Shown in pieces: positions 37,797 through 49,509 of a stretch of 64,000 nucleotides of DNA. The notes below the pieces were generated by a model that was not told where the DNA came from, did not search any database, and worked only from the letters and a program-made list of their open reading frames with translations. Both the position numbers and the translations under genes were made by a program. Each line of letters starts with the position of its first letter. Position 1 is the first letter of the stretch. The stretch is from Bemisia tabaci (Eukaryota; Arthropoda; Insecta; Hemiptera; Aleyrodidae), in contig NC_092801.1 in assembly GCF_918797505.1 (NCBI RefSeq), positions 31,448,487-31,512,486 of the forward strand. The letters run 5' to 3'.

Positions 37797-38041
37797 AGGG
37801 TTACATAAATGAATACCTATCAATTTAATTGGGTTCAGAGGGATATCTTTCTTTAAGGAAAGTATATCAAAAGTTACGTTTTTTGTAGAGATATCATTTA
37901 AAACATTACTAAATATTAGAGAGGAACATTATACTGCTTATCAAAAGAAAGAAAAAAATTGTTGTATACGTACCAGCAGTAGGTTATCCAATTGCCCGAC
38001 GCCAAGCTGAAAGCACTCACAACACTGTCACTGAAACTACA

Positions 38042-38200
38042 CTAAAAAAAATTGCCCATTATTAAAAAGATTAAAGTAGTACTAAAAAAATTGCCCATCA
38101 TTTAAAAGATAAAAGTAGTACTAAAAAAATTGCCCATCATTTAAAAGATTGAAGTAGTACTAAAAAAAATTACCCATTACTTAAAAGATTAAAGTAGTAT
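38042..38200. repeat. Tandem repeat, about 39-40-bp unit, four copies
   Basis: The unit ACTAAAAAAATTGCCCATCA, then TTTAAAAGATTAAAGTAGT, is repeated four times with small changes. Confidence 0.9.
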
Positions 38201-38344
38201 TAATGTAGGATGAGAACACAGGCTCACTGCAGAGTGAACAAATTATAGGATAAACTATCCTGATTTCAATTCTGTCCATGTTAGGTTTTCCAAACGTATC
38301 GTGTCTTATAATCGTTAGATTTATCTCTATAATATAAATGTATG

Positions 38345-38430
38345 CGAGTAATGCGTACTTGACGCTAAACGCCTGAGGCGCAAAGCGCTTCGGGGGGTTG
38401 CACCGCGAAGCGGTCCGGGTAACCTGGAAT
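38345..38430. repeat. GC-rich hairpin-like segment
   Basis: GCGCAAAGCGCTTCGGGGGG, then TTGCACCGCGAAGCGGTCCG, stands out in AT-rich surroundings. It can form GCGCAAAGCGC and CCGCGAAGCGG hairpins. I do not know the family. Confidence 0.4.
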
Positions 38431-38526
38431 GGTTCAACGCAGCAATTAAAAAAACAAATAAGTTTATACAAAATTTACCGAAGCATATTATACTCAACAG
38501 AAATTTTAGATTAAAATAAGAAGATT

Positions 38527-39600
38527 GAACACTTTACATACTAAAAGCAACTTGTCTAGGAGGTAAATGGCCCTAAGTTCCACATCCGATGATGAACCTG
38601 AGTCGTTAAATGAATTCTTTTTTATTGCTCTCATCAGAAAAGGGGGTAGAAGTTCTTCCAACTCAACTCATAGCTATTGGACTGCGTTCCACAGTTCTGT
38701 TGTCTCTCTCATCACAAAATTCAAAGTAAAAGTTCTTGCAACTCAATCTCGTAATGATAGCTTTCCGTTCCACACCACTTTCATCTTAGTTCATTACTTT
38801 ACATACTGATAACAACATGCTTGGATGGTGAATGGTGTACACTTCCATATGTGATAATGAATCTGAATCTTTGAAATCAACCTTGGTCTCTAGTCTCTCT
38901 CATCGGAAAATGAAGTATAAGTTCCTCCCACTCAACTCATAAATATTGAACCTTGTTCCACTGTTCTCTAGTCTCTTTGATCACAAAATTTTACTCGTAA
39001 GTAAAAGTTCTGGCAACTCAATCTCATAAATAATTTCTTTCCGCTCCACGCCACCTTCGTCTTAATTCATAACTTTGCATACTGATAAGAACATGCTTCT
39101 TGGATGGTGAATGGCTTACACTCCTCCATCGAGTAATAAATCTGTGTCTTTGAAATCAATTTTGCTCTCTTCTCCTTCATCCGAAAATGAAGTAGAAGTT
39201 CTTCCAACTCAAATCATAGGTATTGGACTTCGTTCCACTGTTCTCTAATCTCTAGTCTCTAGTCTCTCTCTCATCACAAAATTATAGGTAGAATTTCTTT
39301 CAACTCGATCTCATAAAAATAGCATTTCGTTTCACACTACCTTCGTCGTAGTTCATTACTTTACATACTGATTACAATATGTTTAGAATATGATCGGCGC
39401 ATGTCTTCACATCTGATGGTGAATCCGAGTCTTTGAGATTCAGGTTTACTCTCTTATCTCTCTCATCGGAAAATGAAGTAAAAGTTATTTTCCCTCAACT
39501 TATGATCATAACTTTTCATACTATAGTGATTTCGTCGTGGTTTATTACTTAACATTTTAGAAACAGTATATGTAGATGGTTAATGGTGCACCATTCCACA
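38527..39600. repeat. Long-period satellite, about 270-290-bp unit, about four copies
   Basis: The marker ACTTTACATACTGATAACAA (or close variants) occurs near 38531, 38799, 39071 and 39359, with a fifth partial at about 39513. Between markers come TCTCTCTCATC.GAAAATGAAG, AAGTTCTTCCAACTCAA and TTTCGTTCCACACCACCTTC in the same order. Copies differ by roughly 15-25%. The ORF 38567-38809 is repeat-derived. Confidence 0.85.
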
Positions 39601-39649
39601 ACTAGATTAAAGTAGTTTCTACCTGTATTGATATATATATTCTACCCTA

Positions 39650-40270
39650 AGAATGAGAGGTAAAAAATGAGAGGTAAAAAATGAGAGGTAAAGGATGAGA
39701 GGTAAAAAATGAGAGGTAAAGGATGAGAGGTAAAAAATGAGAGGTAAAGGATGAGAGGTATAGGATGAGAGGTAAAGGATGAGAGGTAAAGGATAAGAGG
39801 TAAAGAATAAGAGGTGAAGAATAGGAGGTAAAGAATAGGAGGTAAAGAATAGGAGGTAAAGAAGAAGAGGTAAAGAGGAAGAGGTAAAGAAAAGGTAAAG
39901 AAGAAGAGGTACAGGATAAGAAAGAAAAAATAGGAGGTAAAGAATAAGAGGTAAAAAATGAGAGGTAAAGGATGAGAGGTAAAGGATGAGAGGTAAAAAA
40001 TGAGAGGTAAAGGATGAGAGGTATAGGATGAGAGGTAAAGGATGAGAGGTAAAGGATAAGAGGTAAAGAATAAGAGGTGAAGAATAGGAGGTAAAGAATA
40101 GGAGGTAAAGAATAGGAGGTAAAGAAGAAGAGGTAAAGAGGAAGAGGTAAAGAAAAGGTAAAGAAGAAGAGGTACAGGATAAGAAAGAAAAAATAGGAGG
40201 TAAAGAATAAGAGGTAAGGAATAAGAGGTAAGGAATAAGAGGTAAGGAATAAGAGGTAAAAAATAAAGAG
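39650..40270. repeat. Minisatellite (gatgagaggtaaag)n with higher-order repeat
   Basis: This is a degenerate 14-bp unit (GATGAGAGGTAAAG, with AATAAGAGGTAAAG and AATAGGAGGTAAAG variants). A larger block of about 250 bp, identified by its order of variants and the unique GTACAGGATAAGAAAGAAAA piece, occurs twice (about 39715-39955 and 39965-40205). The minus-strand ORFs of 222 and 240 residues rich in LPLILYLS are translations of the repeat. Confidence 0.95.
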
Positions 40271-40290
40271 GATGAGAAATTGATCATTAT

Positions 40291-40490
40291 GAGATCTGTT
40301 CGGGAAGTATCCGACCATGTTGATTATCTCGCCATGAACGGTTGATAAGAGCTTGAGGCTTGGGATCATCTTGGCAAGGACTCTCCTGAGAGCAGGAGCG
40401 TCCTTGCCAAGATGATCCCGAGCCCCAAGCTCTCATCAACCGTTGATGGCGAGATAATCAACATGGTCGGATACTTTCCGGACAGACCTG
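40291..40490. repeat. Palindrome, about 90-bp arms
   Basis: GTATCCGACCATGTTGATTA, then TCTCGCCAT, on the left is mirrored on the right by ATGGCGAGATAATCAACATG, then GTCGGATAC. The central pair is GGATCATCTTGGCAAGGA and TCCTTGCCAAGATGATCC around GAGAGCAGGAG. Confidence 0.95.
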
Positions 40491-40496
40491 TTACAC

Positions 40497-40644
40497 GTAA
40501 GCGTCCAGCCCACATACAAAGTAGAGGCTTCAAAGAGACTCATCGATGCCTTTCCCGGCCCTCTCATTGGCCAGCGGTTTAAGTCGGGGCAATCGATGAG
40601 TCTCTTTGAAGCCTCTGGTTTGTATGTGGGCTGGACGCTTTACG
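40497..40644. repeat. Palindrome, about 50-bp arms
   Basis: GCGTCCAGCCCACATACAAA ... GAGGCTTCAAAGAGACTCAT is mirrored by ATGAGTCTCTTTGAAGCCTC ... TGTATGTGGGCTGGACGC. The loop holds CCCGGCCCTCTCATTGGCC. Confidence 0.95.
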
Positions 40645-40663
40645 ATTAAATAAAATTAGGAAA

Positions 40664-40757
40664 TAAAACCACATGCACCCGCCACCAAAGCACATGCACA
40701 CGCCACCAACCCACATGCACCCGCCACCAAAGCGCATGCACCCACCACCAACCCAAG
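40664..40757. repeat. Tandem repeat, 21-22-bp unit
   Basis: CACATGCACCCGCCACCAA is repeated about four times with small changes (CACACGCC, GCGCATG). Confidence 0.9.
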
Positions 40758-40779
40758 TCAGTCATAGTCAGTCGGCCAC

Positions 40780-41632
40780 GGGCTGAAACGAGTTCGGTTC
40801 CCGACACAAGAATGGTAAAAGGAGCTACCGAGCCATTCCTCTGCCTCGTAACCGCCGGCTCAGGGCCGAAAACAGCCCTGAATGGCAGCTACAAGACACA
40901 GGAATTGTTCGGGAACGCCGTTCACCATCCCTCTCGTGTCGCGGACGCGAACTCGCTTCTTCCCGTGGCGGGCAACCATGCTCAGATAAAAATAGTGACA
41001 CTGAATGTTCCGAATGAACACACACACTCAGGTTGGCTGCATGCTCATGAAGAGTGAGCAAGCACCCACGCTTCATGACCACCCGACCATCCTGAATGCA
41101 CGCGAATTCGGGACACTCGGTGTCACTATTTCTACCCGAGGTAGCAGTAGTCAACCCAAAGGTGTTTCAATGGCCACCGTCGGCGGGTCATGGCCGGCTG
41201 GTCTAGGCGGTCCGCAGACGGCCCCTACTCGTGCAACCCACGTGGTCTGCCAACGGTCGGGTTGAGACGACCTGCCGGACGATCCGTCGAGCATTCCGTG
41301 GGATGGCATTGCCACCGGCCTACCCTCCACTTCCAGGCTGAGGTTGCTAGCCCCTGGAAGCGAAGTTCGATCGGTGGAATGCCGTCCCACGGAGTGCTCA
41401 AAGGGCCGTCCGGCGGGTCGTCCCCCCGAACGTTGGACGGACCACGAGGGCGCACTTTTACCGGATCTGGCGGCGGCTGATCGTTGTTGTACGCTACGGC
41501 CGTGAGAGCAAGTCGCTGCAGCAGTGGAACTATCAAGGGGCCCGCTTAAAGAGAACTCACCCCAAGGCCCGAGTCGCGTTCCCTTTGGAGCGCAGCACGT
41601 AGCCGCGCTCCATAGAACGTGACTTCGCTTTT
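40780..41632. repeat. GC-rich foldback DNA
   Basis: Several inverted pairs lie here. AATAGTGACACTGAATGTTC pairs with GACACTCGGTGTCACTATT (about 40990 and 41111). GACCTGCCGGACGATCCGTC, then CATTCCGTGGGATGGCATT, pairs with AATGCCGTCCCACGGAGTG, then GGGCCGTCCGGCGGGTCGTC (about 41268 and 41380). ORFs are open in many frames because of the high GC, with no family signature. The composition is unlike the AT-rich neighbours. Confidence 0.7.
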
Positions 41633-41770
41633 GGACTACATTTTGCAATTTGGAACTATAAATTCTAGCCCGGTTTAAAAAACAACGTATGTGCCTTTCT
41701 TTACCCTATGCACATACGTGCTTTTCCAGAAGAGCCAGAATTTATAGCTCCAGATTGCAAAATACAGTCC
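41633..41770. repeat. Inverted repeat, about 40-bp arms
   Basis: GGACTACATTTTGCAATTTG, then AACTATAAATTCTAG, pairs with CAGAATTTATAGCTCCAGAT, then TGCAAAATACAGTCC. The loop carries GTATGTGCCTTTCTTTACCC and CTATGCACATACG, a second hairpin. Confidence 0.85.
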
Positions 41771-41858
41771 TTTTCATGCTCACCTCTTCGGGCGTGCTTG
41801 TTAGGCACCCACCGTTGAGAATCGACGGGAAAATGAGTTTGTTCAGAAGTTTCCCGGG

Positions 41859-41892
<34 letters not shown>

Positions 41893-42923
41893 TGCTTTTT
41901 TAAATACATTTATTTATTTATTTTTTCTAAATAAATAAATATACTTTTTGTAACGATATTGACCCACGAACTTTCGCTTTCTCGGCAATAAAAAGTGCTC
42001 AGCTCAAATTGTGCAACTTTAATTTTTTTTTTTTTATTATTTTATAATGGAGTTTATAATGGAGTTAATATCCTCCTGAAAAATGTTTGTGAGCTAAACG
42101 CGCTCTCGAACGAGCGCTCACTGAACAAGCTCATGATAAAAACGAAAGATATTGCAAAGGAGAGGGGAGGAAAGAATGGTGGAAAAGATGTAGTTGTGAC
42201 GAACAAAGTCGGTCCCTTTAATTTCGGTCAAGAGGAGTTTTTTCCCTTCGATTGTTTAGTTTGAATTCGGTCAGATTTAATTTTACTTAATTCGTTGCTC
42301 CGTTCTTCGATCGTTAGTCATTCATGAGTACGGAATGGCATAAGCGTATAGTGGCATAGCGTTTTACCCTTTGTTTATTTATTTTGAATTCAAAAGCGTA
42401 GTTTTTTCCCTTCGTTTATTTAGTTCGAATTCAGTCAGATTTAATTGTACTAAATTATTTGTTTCGTTCTTCAATCGTTAATCATTCATGAGTACGGAAT
42501 GGCAAACCTAATGTTTTTAAGTTGAACCCTTGCGATGGAACTGATCCGCGAGATCATTAGCGATCGTTGGACGAAGAGATAAAAGACAATAAAAAATTGA
42601 ATAATATTCAATAATTATTCAGTAGGTTTGATGTCACAAAATTTTAGCACTCGCAGATGTTCGTTAGGATCAAACCTTCGCTGGAATTGTAGAATTGACT
42701 ACTATCTTATATCAAAGATACTTTTAGAATAAAACTTACATGAACAAGAAAAACGTATTCAGGCTTTGTTTAACGGTTAAAAGTACACCCAGAGGACAGA
42801 ACAGACCATTAAATACAATTCTAAGGGTAGGTACATAAACGTAGGGAGTAATCTGAATATAAAAGAGGTTCATTATCTTAACATTTTCACAAGGTCATTT
42901 TTGGGCTCGCGAGCATGGTTGTT
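41771..42923. other. No gene; T-runs and a duplicated 130-bp segment
   Basis: GTTTTTTCCCTTCG.TT.TTTA and TCATTCATGAGTACGGAATG occur at 42236-42345 and again at 42400-42500, indicating a diverged tandem duplication. T- and A-runs lie at 41862-41890 and 42021-42035. Confidence 0.55.
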
Positions 42924-43161
42924 CACTGGTATTAAAAGACTCTTGGATCTAGAGTCCATGACTCTTAAAAAAATTTACAAGAAAAAATACTCTTGATTTA
43001 ATCGGATTTTTTCTTTACTCAAAATGAAATCCGCTTCAATTAAGAGGCTTGGCTCTCGATTCAAGCTGAGCCAAGGTTTTTTTTTCTTTTTTTTTCTTTT
43101 TTTTTCTTTAAATCAAAACAAGAGGCTGGACTCTGGATCCGAGGGACTTTTTTTTACAGTG
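42924..43161. mobile_element. MITE family C, copy 4 (diverged)
   Basis: GGATCTAGAGTCCATGACTC and AAGAGGCTGGACTCTGGATC are the arms, with CAATTAAGAGGCTTGG at the centre. A (TTTTTTTTC)n stretch replaces part of the right arm. Confidence 0.8.
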
Positions 43162-43217
43162 TTGAAAAATCTATTGTGCAGTTTGTCGTACAAAAGAGAG
43201 AGGCAATGTACACACAG

Positions 43218-43381
43218 CAGTGGCGTGGCGTGAATTGCGATGTATCGGTTGTTCTGTCACTTAAACCTATGGTAAATAATCGATTATTAAGGTGTTCGCT
43301 GCGAACACCCTGTTTATCGATCCTTTTCCACGGGTTTAAATGGCATAACAATCGATATATCGCAATTCACGCCACGCCACT
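43218..43381. mobile_element. MITE family A, copy 5
   Basis: CAGTGGCGTGGCGTGAATTG is mirrored by CAATTCACGCCACGCCACT. The centre is GGTGTTCGCTGCGAACACC. Confidence 0.9.
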
Positions 43382-43389
43382 AACGCACA

Positions 43390-44425
43390 GGTCTAATTAA
43401 ACCTTAAAGATTTTTTCTTTTATAAATCGTAAAGTTAATACGGGACCTTTCAAGTATTACGCGAGTCGCTTTGGGAAGGGGAGGGGTCTGTCCTTAGCTT
43501 GTAAGGTATTACGAGGAGGGGAGGTGGAGTAAAAAAATGTGGTCGAAATGCTTTACGCAATACTTAACCAACCCTTGAATGGATCAGACGAAGTAAAGGG
43601 AATCGTAGTTCTTAAATTGCTGATTTCCGAATTTAAGCCTATGTTGAAATTCTGGTCGCAATTTCTATGAATTCTACTATGTTATAAATTATTTCGGTCC
43701 TGGTAACAATATTTCATGGTTCCTGGGACGGAAATAATACTCAATACCGAAAAATATGTTCTACTGACATGGCAATGTAAGAGCTACGATTTCTTTTTCT
43801 GCGTTCATTGCTCGGAAAAGATGGCCTTTACAAAAGGCAGCGACACGCTCAGGGCTCACATCGAAAATGTTGATGGAAACATAATGCCCAATCGCTTAGA
43901 GCCAAAGGACTGTAACCAATATCTTAGGGAGAAAATAAATGTATTAATGGCAAGCTACATCAAACTTGCTCACTGGTAAAAAGTTTTACCAGTGCCACAA
44001 AATTGACAATTAAAGCACGATAAAGGATTACTGATTTTCCACTAAGTCTTGAAACGGAAAAGATAAAGGCGCACGGTCCTTTGGCTCTGAGCTACAAACT
44101 TCCATGTACAAAATAAGAATGAATCAATAGCGATATAGTTAAATATATCTTAATATGTCTTAATACCTTAAAATTGTTAATTTTCTTCGTTCATTTTTCT
44201 TTCTTTTCGTTTTTTTCGTTTTTTTTTTTGGTTTTTTTTCATGTTTTTTTTGTTTTATTTGTTTACTTTGGTTTTTTATGTTTTTTTTTTGTTTTTTGTT
44301 TTTTTTTTCGTTTTTTTTGTTTTATTGTTTTTTTTATTTTTTTTTTTTTTTTTGTTTTTTGTTTTTTTGTTTTTTTTTTCGTTTTTTTGTTTTTTTTTTT
44401 TTTTTATTTTTTTGTTTTTTTGTTC

Positions 44426-44457
<32 letters not shown>

Positions 44458-45088
44458 CATAGGTATCGCAATACAAACAGACAAAATAAAACTTATGCAT
44501 TGCAAGTTGACTCCAGAAGTCCTCCGAGTCGGCCAATGCGGCCCTAGTGGATGACTTCCGTGCAAATATACGATGCACAAGCTTTTTACACAATTTAATC
44601 AATATATTCTACCATCATTAATCTTGAAGAAAAAATCCCTGGAGTTCTCGCCGCCGGGTCGCACCGTAGTCACCTTTCGTCCGCGAGTTGCATCAATTTT
44701 TCCTATCCACGAACGTTTCACTGCATGCAATTTTTCATATCACTGTCCTTCAGTTCCCCTCTTCATCTGGGGAAATTTTTCGAAAAGTCCAAAATAATCT
44801 TGTCCAATAGTTGTCGTTTTTTCTGGTCTATACAAAGTCACTGTCTCGGTACCATTTTTCTGGCCATAATTTTGTGCAATAGTTCAACAGCAATAATGAG
44901 TTTGTGGCGTTGCTAACACTGCTAACAGGTTCAGCAGCGGTTGATGTAAACGTTTCATTTGGCAAAATAGTACAGAGCTGCAATCGCGGATCAACTGCTT
45001 CCATATTTGGCTTTGAAGGAAGATCAATCGGCAAAATAAGTTAGTCTGATGATTACAAGACCATCTGCGTTGACGAAAAAAAATATAA

Positions 45089-45119
<31 letters not shown>

Positions 45120-45427
45120 AAATAAAAAAAAAATTCGTCGTAAGACCGTATGAGTCATCTTCCCATTGGTGTCTCCTTTTCTGGTACTATGGTATTTAGC
45201 AATCATTGTAAATTCGTATTACCAGTTGCAAAGCTGCGGTATGGCAGTTTCATCAGCCTTCCTGCATTCAGACCAAAATCACCAATGAGCGCTGAACAAG
45301 TTCCTTGCCGGTGAAGAGAAAAAAAAAATTATACAAAACTTGCACCGCAAAATTTACAACATTGAAGTTCAAGAAGCTACCTTGTATTCTGCCTAATGAA
45401 GTGAGCTTACTGTCTGAAAATGTGCAC
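43390..45427. other. Unassigned region with T-rich low complexity
   Basis: An ORF at 43716-43979 (plus) encodes FFCVHCSEKMAFTKG, then TLRAHIENV. It is loosely like a CxxC...H finger of the BED/hAT type but too weak to call. At 44200-44460 the sequence is almost pure T with scattered G, and the Phe-rich ORFs there are artefacts. At 44890-45040 a short frame reads VDVNVSFGKIVQSCN, of unknown origin. At 45070-45135 there are long T- and A-runs. Confidence 0.45.
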
Positions 45428-45950
45428 TCTGCTTCAAATGCTCAACAGGTATGAGCGCACACCTGAAGAAGTAACTCTGGAAGTATATCTCCATAGTTGA
45501 AGGCGCCCCAAGCTAGGCATGCCGAGCGCACACCTGAAGAAGTAACTCTGGAAGTATATCTCCATAGTTGAAGGCGCTCCAAGTTATGCATGCCGAGCGC
45601 ACACCTGAAGAAGTAACTCTGGAACTATATCTCCATAGTTGAAGGCGCTCCAAGCTATGCATGCCGAGCGCACACCTGAAGAAGTATTTCTGGAAGTATA
45701 TTTCCACAGTTGAAGGTGCCCCAAGTTATGCATGCCGAGCGCACACCTGAAGAAGTAACTCTGGAAGTATATCTCCACAGTTGAAGGTGCCCCAAGTTAT
45801 GCATGCCGAGCGCACACCTGAAGGAGTAACTCTGGAAGTATATCTCCATAGTTGAAGGCGCCCCAAGCCATGCATGCCGAGCGCACACCTGAAGGAGTAA
45901 CTCTGGAAGTATATCTCCATAGTTGAAGGCGCCCCAAGCTATGCATGCCA
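45428..45950. repeat. Tandem array, 71-bp unit, about seven copies
   Basis: The unit GCATGCCGAGCGCACACCTG, then AAGAAGTAACTCTGGAAGTA, then TATCTCCATAGTTGAAGGCG and CCCCAAGCTAT is repeated about seven times with few changes. Because 71 is not a multiple of three, every frame is used in turn and the 64-residue ORFs repeat each other. GTTGAAGGCGCC also appears in the repeats at 20228 and 32331. Confidence 0.95.
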
Positions 45951-46154
45951 GCGTGATGATATCATGTCCCTCGGGCAATGAGTCAAGTCTGCGACATCAG
46001 CGTTTCCAGCCATGCTCAGCTACCGTGGGGCCTTATCTTGAAAATGTTCCACCTACTATCAAATTGCTGAGTACAAACTATTCTCGAGTCTTGACTAATC
46101 TGGATTCTGAAAACAACTTTGTCAGCAGTTACTCTTATTGAAGTGATTATGCAT

Positions 46155-46302
46155 TGGACAACAGGTATTGAATGTGTCATCTGTTTTTGAAGATCCTACT
46201 GATGCTGACGAAGTACAAGTTGCGATCAAAATTGGTGGCACTGAGGATGAATTCGTCGTAGACCTCATAAACAGTTTAAAGTTTGACTCTAAAATTGAAA
46301 CT
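46155..46302 (+). pseudogene. Short coding-like remnant, family unknown
   Basis: One frame reads VSSVFEDPTDADEVQVAIKI, then GGTEDEFVVDLINSLKFDSK, before a TAG. The acidic, mixed composition looks like a relic of a real protein. The next segment continues in another frame (LRSRNLQVPTLVVLIPG). I cannot name the family. Decayed transposon protein is the likeliest source. Confidence 0.25.
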
Positions 46303-47373
46303 CTATAGGTTTCTAAATGCTGAGATGTTCGAAGCACTTCGTTCTAGAAATCTGCAGGTGCCAACTCTTGTGGTTTTGATACCTGGACTGATTTTTTTTC
46401 TTGCTGGAGTTACAATCCTGTCTGGTGCGTTCGGCGATCACCGGGTTGATCCCCGGCATACCGGCTGTGAAACGCAGACGTTGGATCGTTTTTCAATTCT
46501 GGGCTCTCCGTCATACCATCAACTTGCGGTAGAGACCATCGTATGATTTGACGCTATTACTAAAGGTCATATGAGGTCTGAAGTTCTGGGCGATGTTTCG
46601 GAAATTGAGCCAAGCGAAGCTCAACTTTGAAGAGAGTCGGCAATTCCATAAGATCGAAACTTGTTTTCCTTGGTGCAGCAAAACAAATATTGGCAAATAT
46701 ACCAGTAATGTGATTCATGATGAGCGCTCAACCAAAATTTTTAGAGCATAAAAGGTCGCTCCAAAACATCAGTGATGTAATTGGTGTAAAGCACTCTGCC
46801 TTCGAACAAATGAGCATAATGTTGCTTGAAAACAAGAATCATGTCATTTATATTGAGTGTTCATTAGGAACTGTTCGCAATTTGAAAAAAATTGCGGCAA
46901 AATATTGATGATGTGGTGCAATTAGAACACAGAGTTCAACTTTATTCTAAAAAAGAATCAATTATCGTGTGGTTGTGGAAGTAAGGGGTTACTGTCCTTG
47001 ACATCTTGAATGAAGTATCAGTCACACGTCGAATGAGACAAGTTTCTTAAAAGGCATGATGAGTTTCGTAAGTAAACAACGCGTGACGCAATCAATATTG
47101 CGCACTTTAGTTAATAACTTGAGTTGTGAATACTTAAGTTCAAATACTTTTTCCATTTTCAATTTTAGAGGGTGAATGCAGCCGATCATGGATGAGTAAA
47201 ATCAGCGATTTTAAATTTTCTTCATCTTTGCGACTTGATCCTAATTTGACCACTCGAAAGAGATGAAACTGCTGCGATGGATAAACGTTTCGCTGGATAG
47301 GAAACGCAGTGCGTCGAAGAGTTAGTCGATATTTTAGTCAACCATTAGCGTGGCTGAAAACATTTTGTGGGGG
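46303..47373. other. Unassigned, scattered ORFs
   Basis: This contains GCGATCACCGGGTTGATCCC at 46433-46452, which recalls a tRNA B box but lacks the invariant bases. Short ORFs (for example 46717-46908) have no family signature. Confidence 0.35.
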
Positions 47374-47472
47374 CCAAAGCCCGGCGGTTGGAGCTCAGCA
47401 ACTTGAGGAAAAGCTGTAAATTCGACCCGGCGAGAGAAAGGGATTCACGATGAAAGTACCTGAAAGAACAAA

Positions 47473-47502
<30 letters not shown>
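47374..47502 (+). repeat. Possible SINE-like 3' end with A-tail
   Basis: GCCCGGCGGTTGGAGCTCAG, then AATTCGACCCGGCGAGAG, is followed after about 50 bases by an uninterrupted A-run of about 27. A GC-rich, tRNA-like body plus A-tail suggests a SINE or processed copy. A and B boxes are not convincing. Confidence 0.3.
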
Positions 47503-47505
<3 letters not shown>

Positions 47506-49079
47506 CAACAAAAACAAAACGCAAACAACACTTTCTGTGTTCTCAAGATCAGTGTTAGTACAAAAATCGTAAGAATGAGCTATACAGTAAAAGATTGTAA
47601 CGGCATTTCATTGTATAGTTTAAAGTTCCGCGAAATCACTCTAAATGTCGGGACGTTGAAACTCCCCACGAAAAAAAAAAATAAAAAAAATTAATAACTA
47701 AAAAGGTACGAGTTTCCATTTAGTACTTAGAGGGTCTTTTTTTTACTCCAGTGAAAATCAACAAGCACAAAATGCCCGCTATTCTATATTCAACCCCCCC
47801 CCCCTCCCCCAACCCGTAATGTGCGGGATCTTTCAGTAAATGCTGATTTCTTGAGACAAGAAAGTCATGCTGAAGACATTAAAATAAGTATCAGAATAAG
47901 AACATGACCATAAAGAAACTGTGGAGCATTTGTGTCTTAAATGGTCACAAAACACGTTGCAATAGTAGCGCGTGAAAATACCTTTCAAGTTGGTCTTGAA
48001 ATTCACTGAAAAATTTACTTGGAGTTCGCGAGATAAGTTCCGCCGACAGCCCCTGGCGGTTAGGCAGTAATAATGGTGTCTTTGGCGACAAATAAAAAAC
48101 GCATTTAGGTGCGATTGTTCGTAGAGTTACAGAATTTACAGAAACACAATAGCGCAGAAGAAATATTTGTCCTTGAACTCAGCGTGATGCCGCTTCATCA
48201 TTAAAGCTAACTTTATGCTTATTCCAAGCTTCCTAACCCCCCCCCCTCCCTCTCGAGAAATTCAGCTTAAATCAAGATGGAAAAAAAATCTTGATGGTAA
48301 ATTCAAGGATCAACAAACATGCTTGAGCCAAAGCCTTTTTTTTAATGGATGCGCAAAAAGATACAATTTAAGTCGCAAACGTGTTATTGAGCAAAATTCG
48401 ATCTTTTAACAATGGACAGAACTTAAGCGTCAGGATAAAACAAAACAAAAAAAAGGAGAAAAAATTGTAAAAAAAAGAAAATCAAAGGAAAAACAATTAA
48501 AAACAAAGAAAAACAAAACATTTTTGAACTAGAGGTAGGTAACACAGGCAGGTCCGTCCGGTCCCTGACTGGAAGCATAATGGGCAACAATGTATGCGAA
48601 GGACGTCTGTATTCTTTACCAATATTTTTGACTTTTTCCAGTCATTTTTTGTTATTTTTTGGTAAAGCACTGTTTTACTTTCGAGAGAGTTTTACTTGCA
48701 GCGGTTTACCAAAAAATCAAACAATGTCAGGAAAAAGTTAAGAATATTGGTAAACAACAGACACTCGACAGGCATCGAGGAAGTTTACTCTCGGCTTGCA
48801 AGTATGCATTCGATAAAGATCCTAACGGGTCTTGGGTATAACTGGGTTTTACAGCGCCAAAAACATAGCATGAGAATGAGTAACCCCAGAATCTGCGTGG
48901 AAACGTGAGAAACTTGGTAAAAAATTCCGCCGACAGCCCCGGACGGTTAGGCAATTCCAACAATCCCAGTCGCGCGCAAGATGTGGTAAGTAAACGACCT
49001 GTATCAATATTCATTGGGCTCATCCAACATAAAAGAAAATATTGCAAAATTCTAAGGGGCTCTCGTTTCTGTTAAGATG
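47503..49079. other. No gene; C-runs and a small repeat
   Basis: TTCCGCCGACAGCCCC, then GGCGGTTAGGCA, occurs at 48035 and again at 48926 with minor changes. C-runs lie at 47797 and 48237. Only short ORFs are present. Confidence 0.5.
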
Positions 49080-49308
49080 CACTGGAAAAAAGAAACACAT
49101 TGGATCTAGAGTCCAGACTCTTAAAAACATTCACAGGAAAAAGGACTCTCGATTCAATCAGATTTAAGCTTAGATCAAAAGGAAATTCGCTCAAATTAAG
49201 AGGCTGAGTTCTTGATTTAAGCTTAAATCTGATTGAATCAAGAGTATTTTTTCTTGTCGATGTTTTTAAGAGTCTGGACTCTGGATCCGATGTTTTTTTT
49301 CCCCAGTG
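49080..49308. mobile_element. MITE family C, copy 5
   Basis: CACTGGAAAAAAGAAACACA, then TTGGATCTAGAGTCCAGAC, is mirrored by GTCTGGACTCTGGATCCGA, then TTTTTTTTCCCCAGTG. Confidence 0.9.
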
Positions 49309-49509
49309 TGTAAGTATTGAACATACCTACTACCGTTGGCACTGAAAACGACACTTAAGTAGAATAAGTAGTGAGGAATTTATTCTCCTCTTCAGCGTTA
49401 ACCTCGATGGAGTCAACGGACACGCCACAATCTTCAAGCAAACAGCGTATCTTACTGTGCCTGATATGGAGCCCAATGGAGTGAAAATACTATTCTAATT
49501 TGGTTTATT

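Noticed and set aside
39619..40369. Two long minus-strand ORFs (222 and 240 residues) with repeating LPLILYLS
   Set aside because: They are translations of the 14-bp minisatellite. The peptide periodicity follows the DNA repeat, and no domain is present.
43716..43979. BED-type zinc finger or hAT transposase fragment
   Set aside because: CVHC and LRAHIENV have the right flavour, but the spacing is wrong and no hAT catalytic or dimerisation block follows.
44174..44602. ORFs of 73-126 residues rich in Phe or Lys
   Set aside because: They come from T-rich low-complexity sequence and have no protein-like composition.
45428..45950. CRISPR-like regularly spaced repeat
   Set aside because: The whole 71-bp unit is repeated with no unique spacers, and the genome is eukaryotic. 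It is a plain tandem array.
46433..46470. tRNA or tRNA-derived SINE (GGGTTGATCCCCGGC)
   Set aside because: It lacks the invariant B-box bases, and I cannot fold an acceptor or anticodon arm around it.
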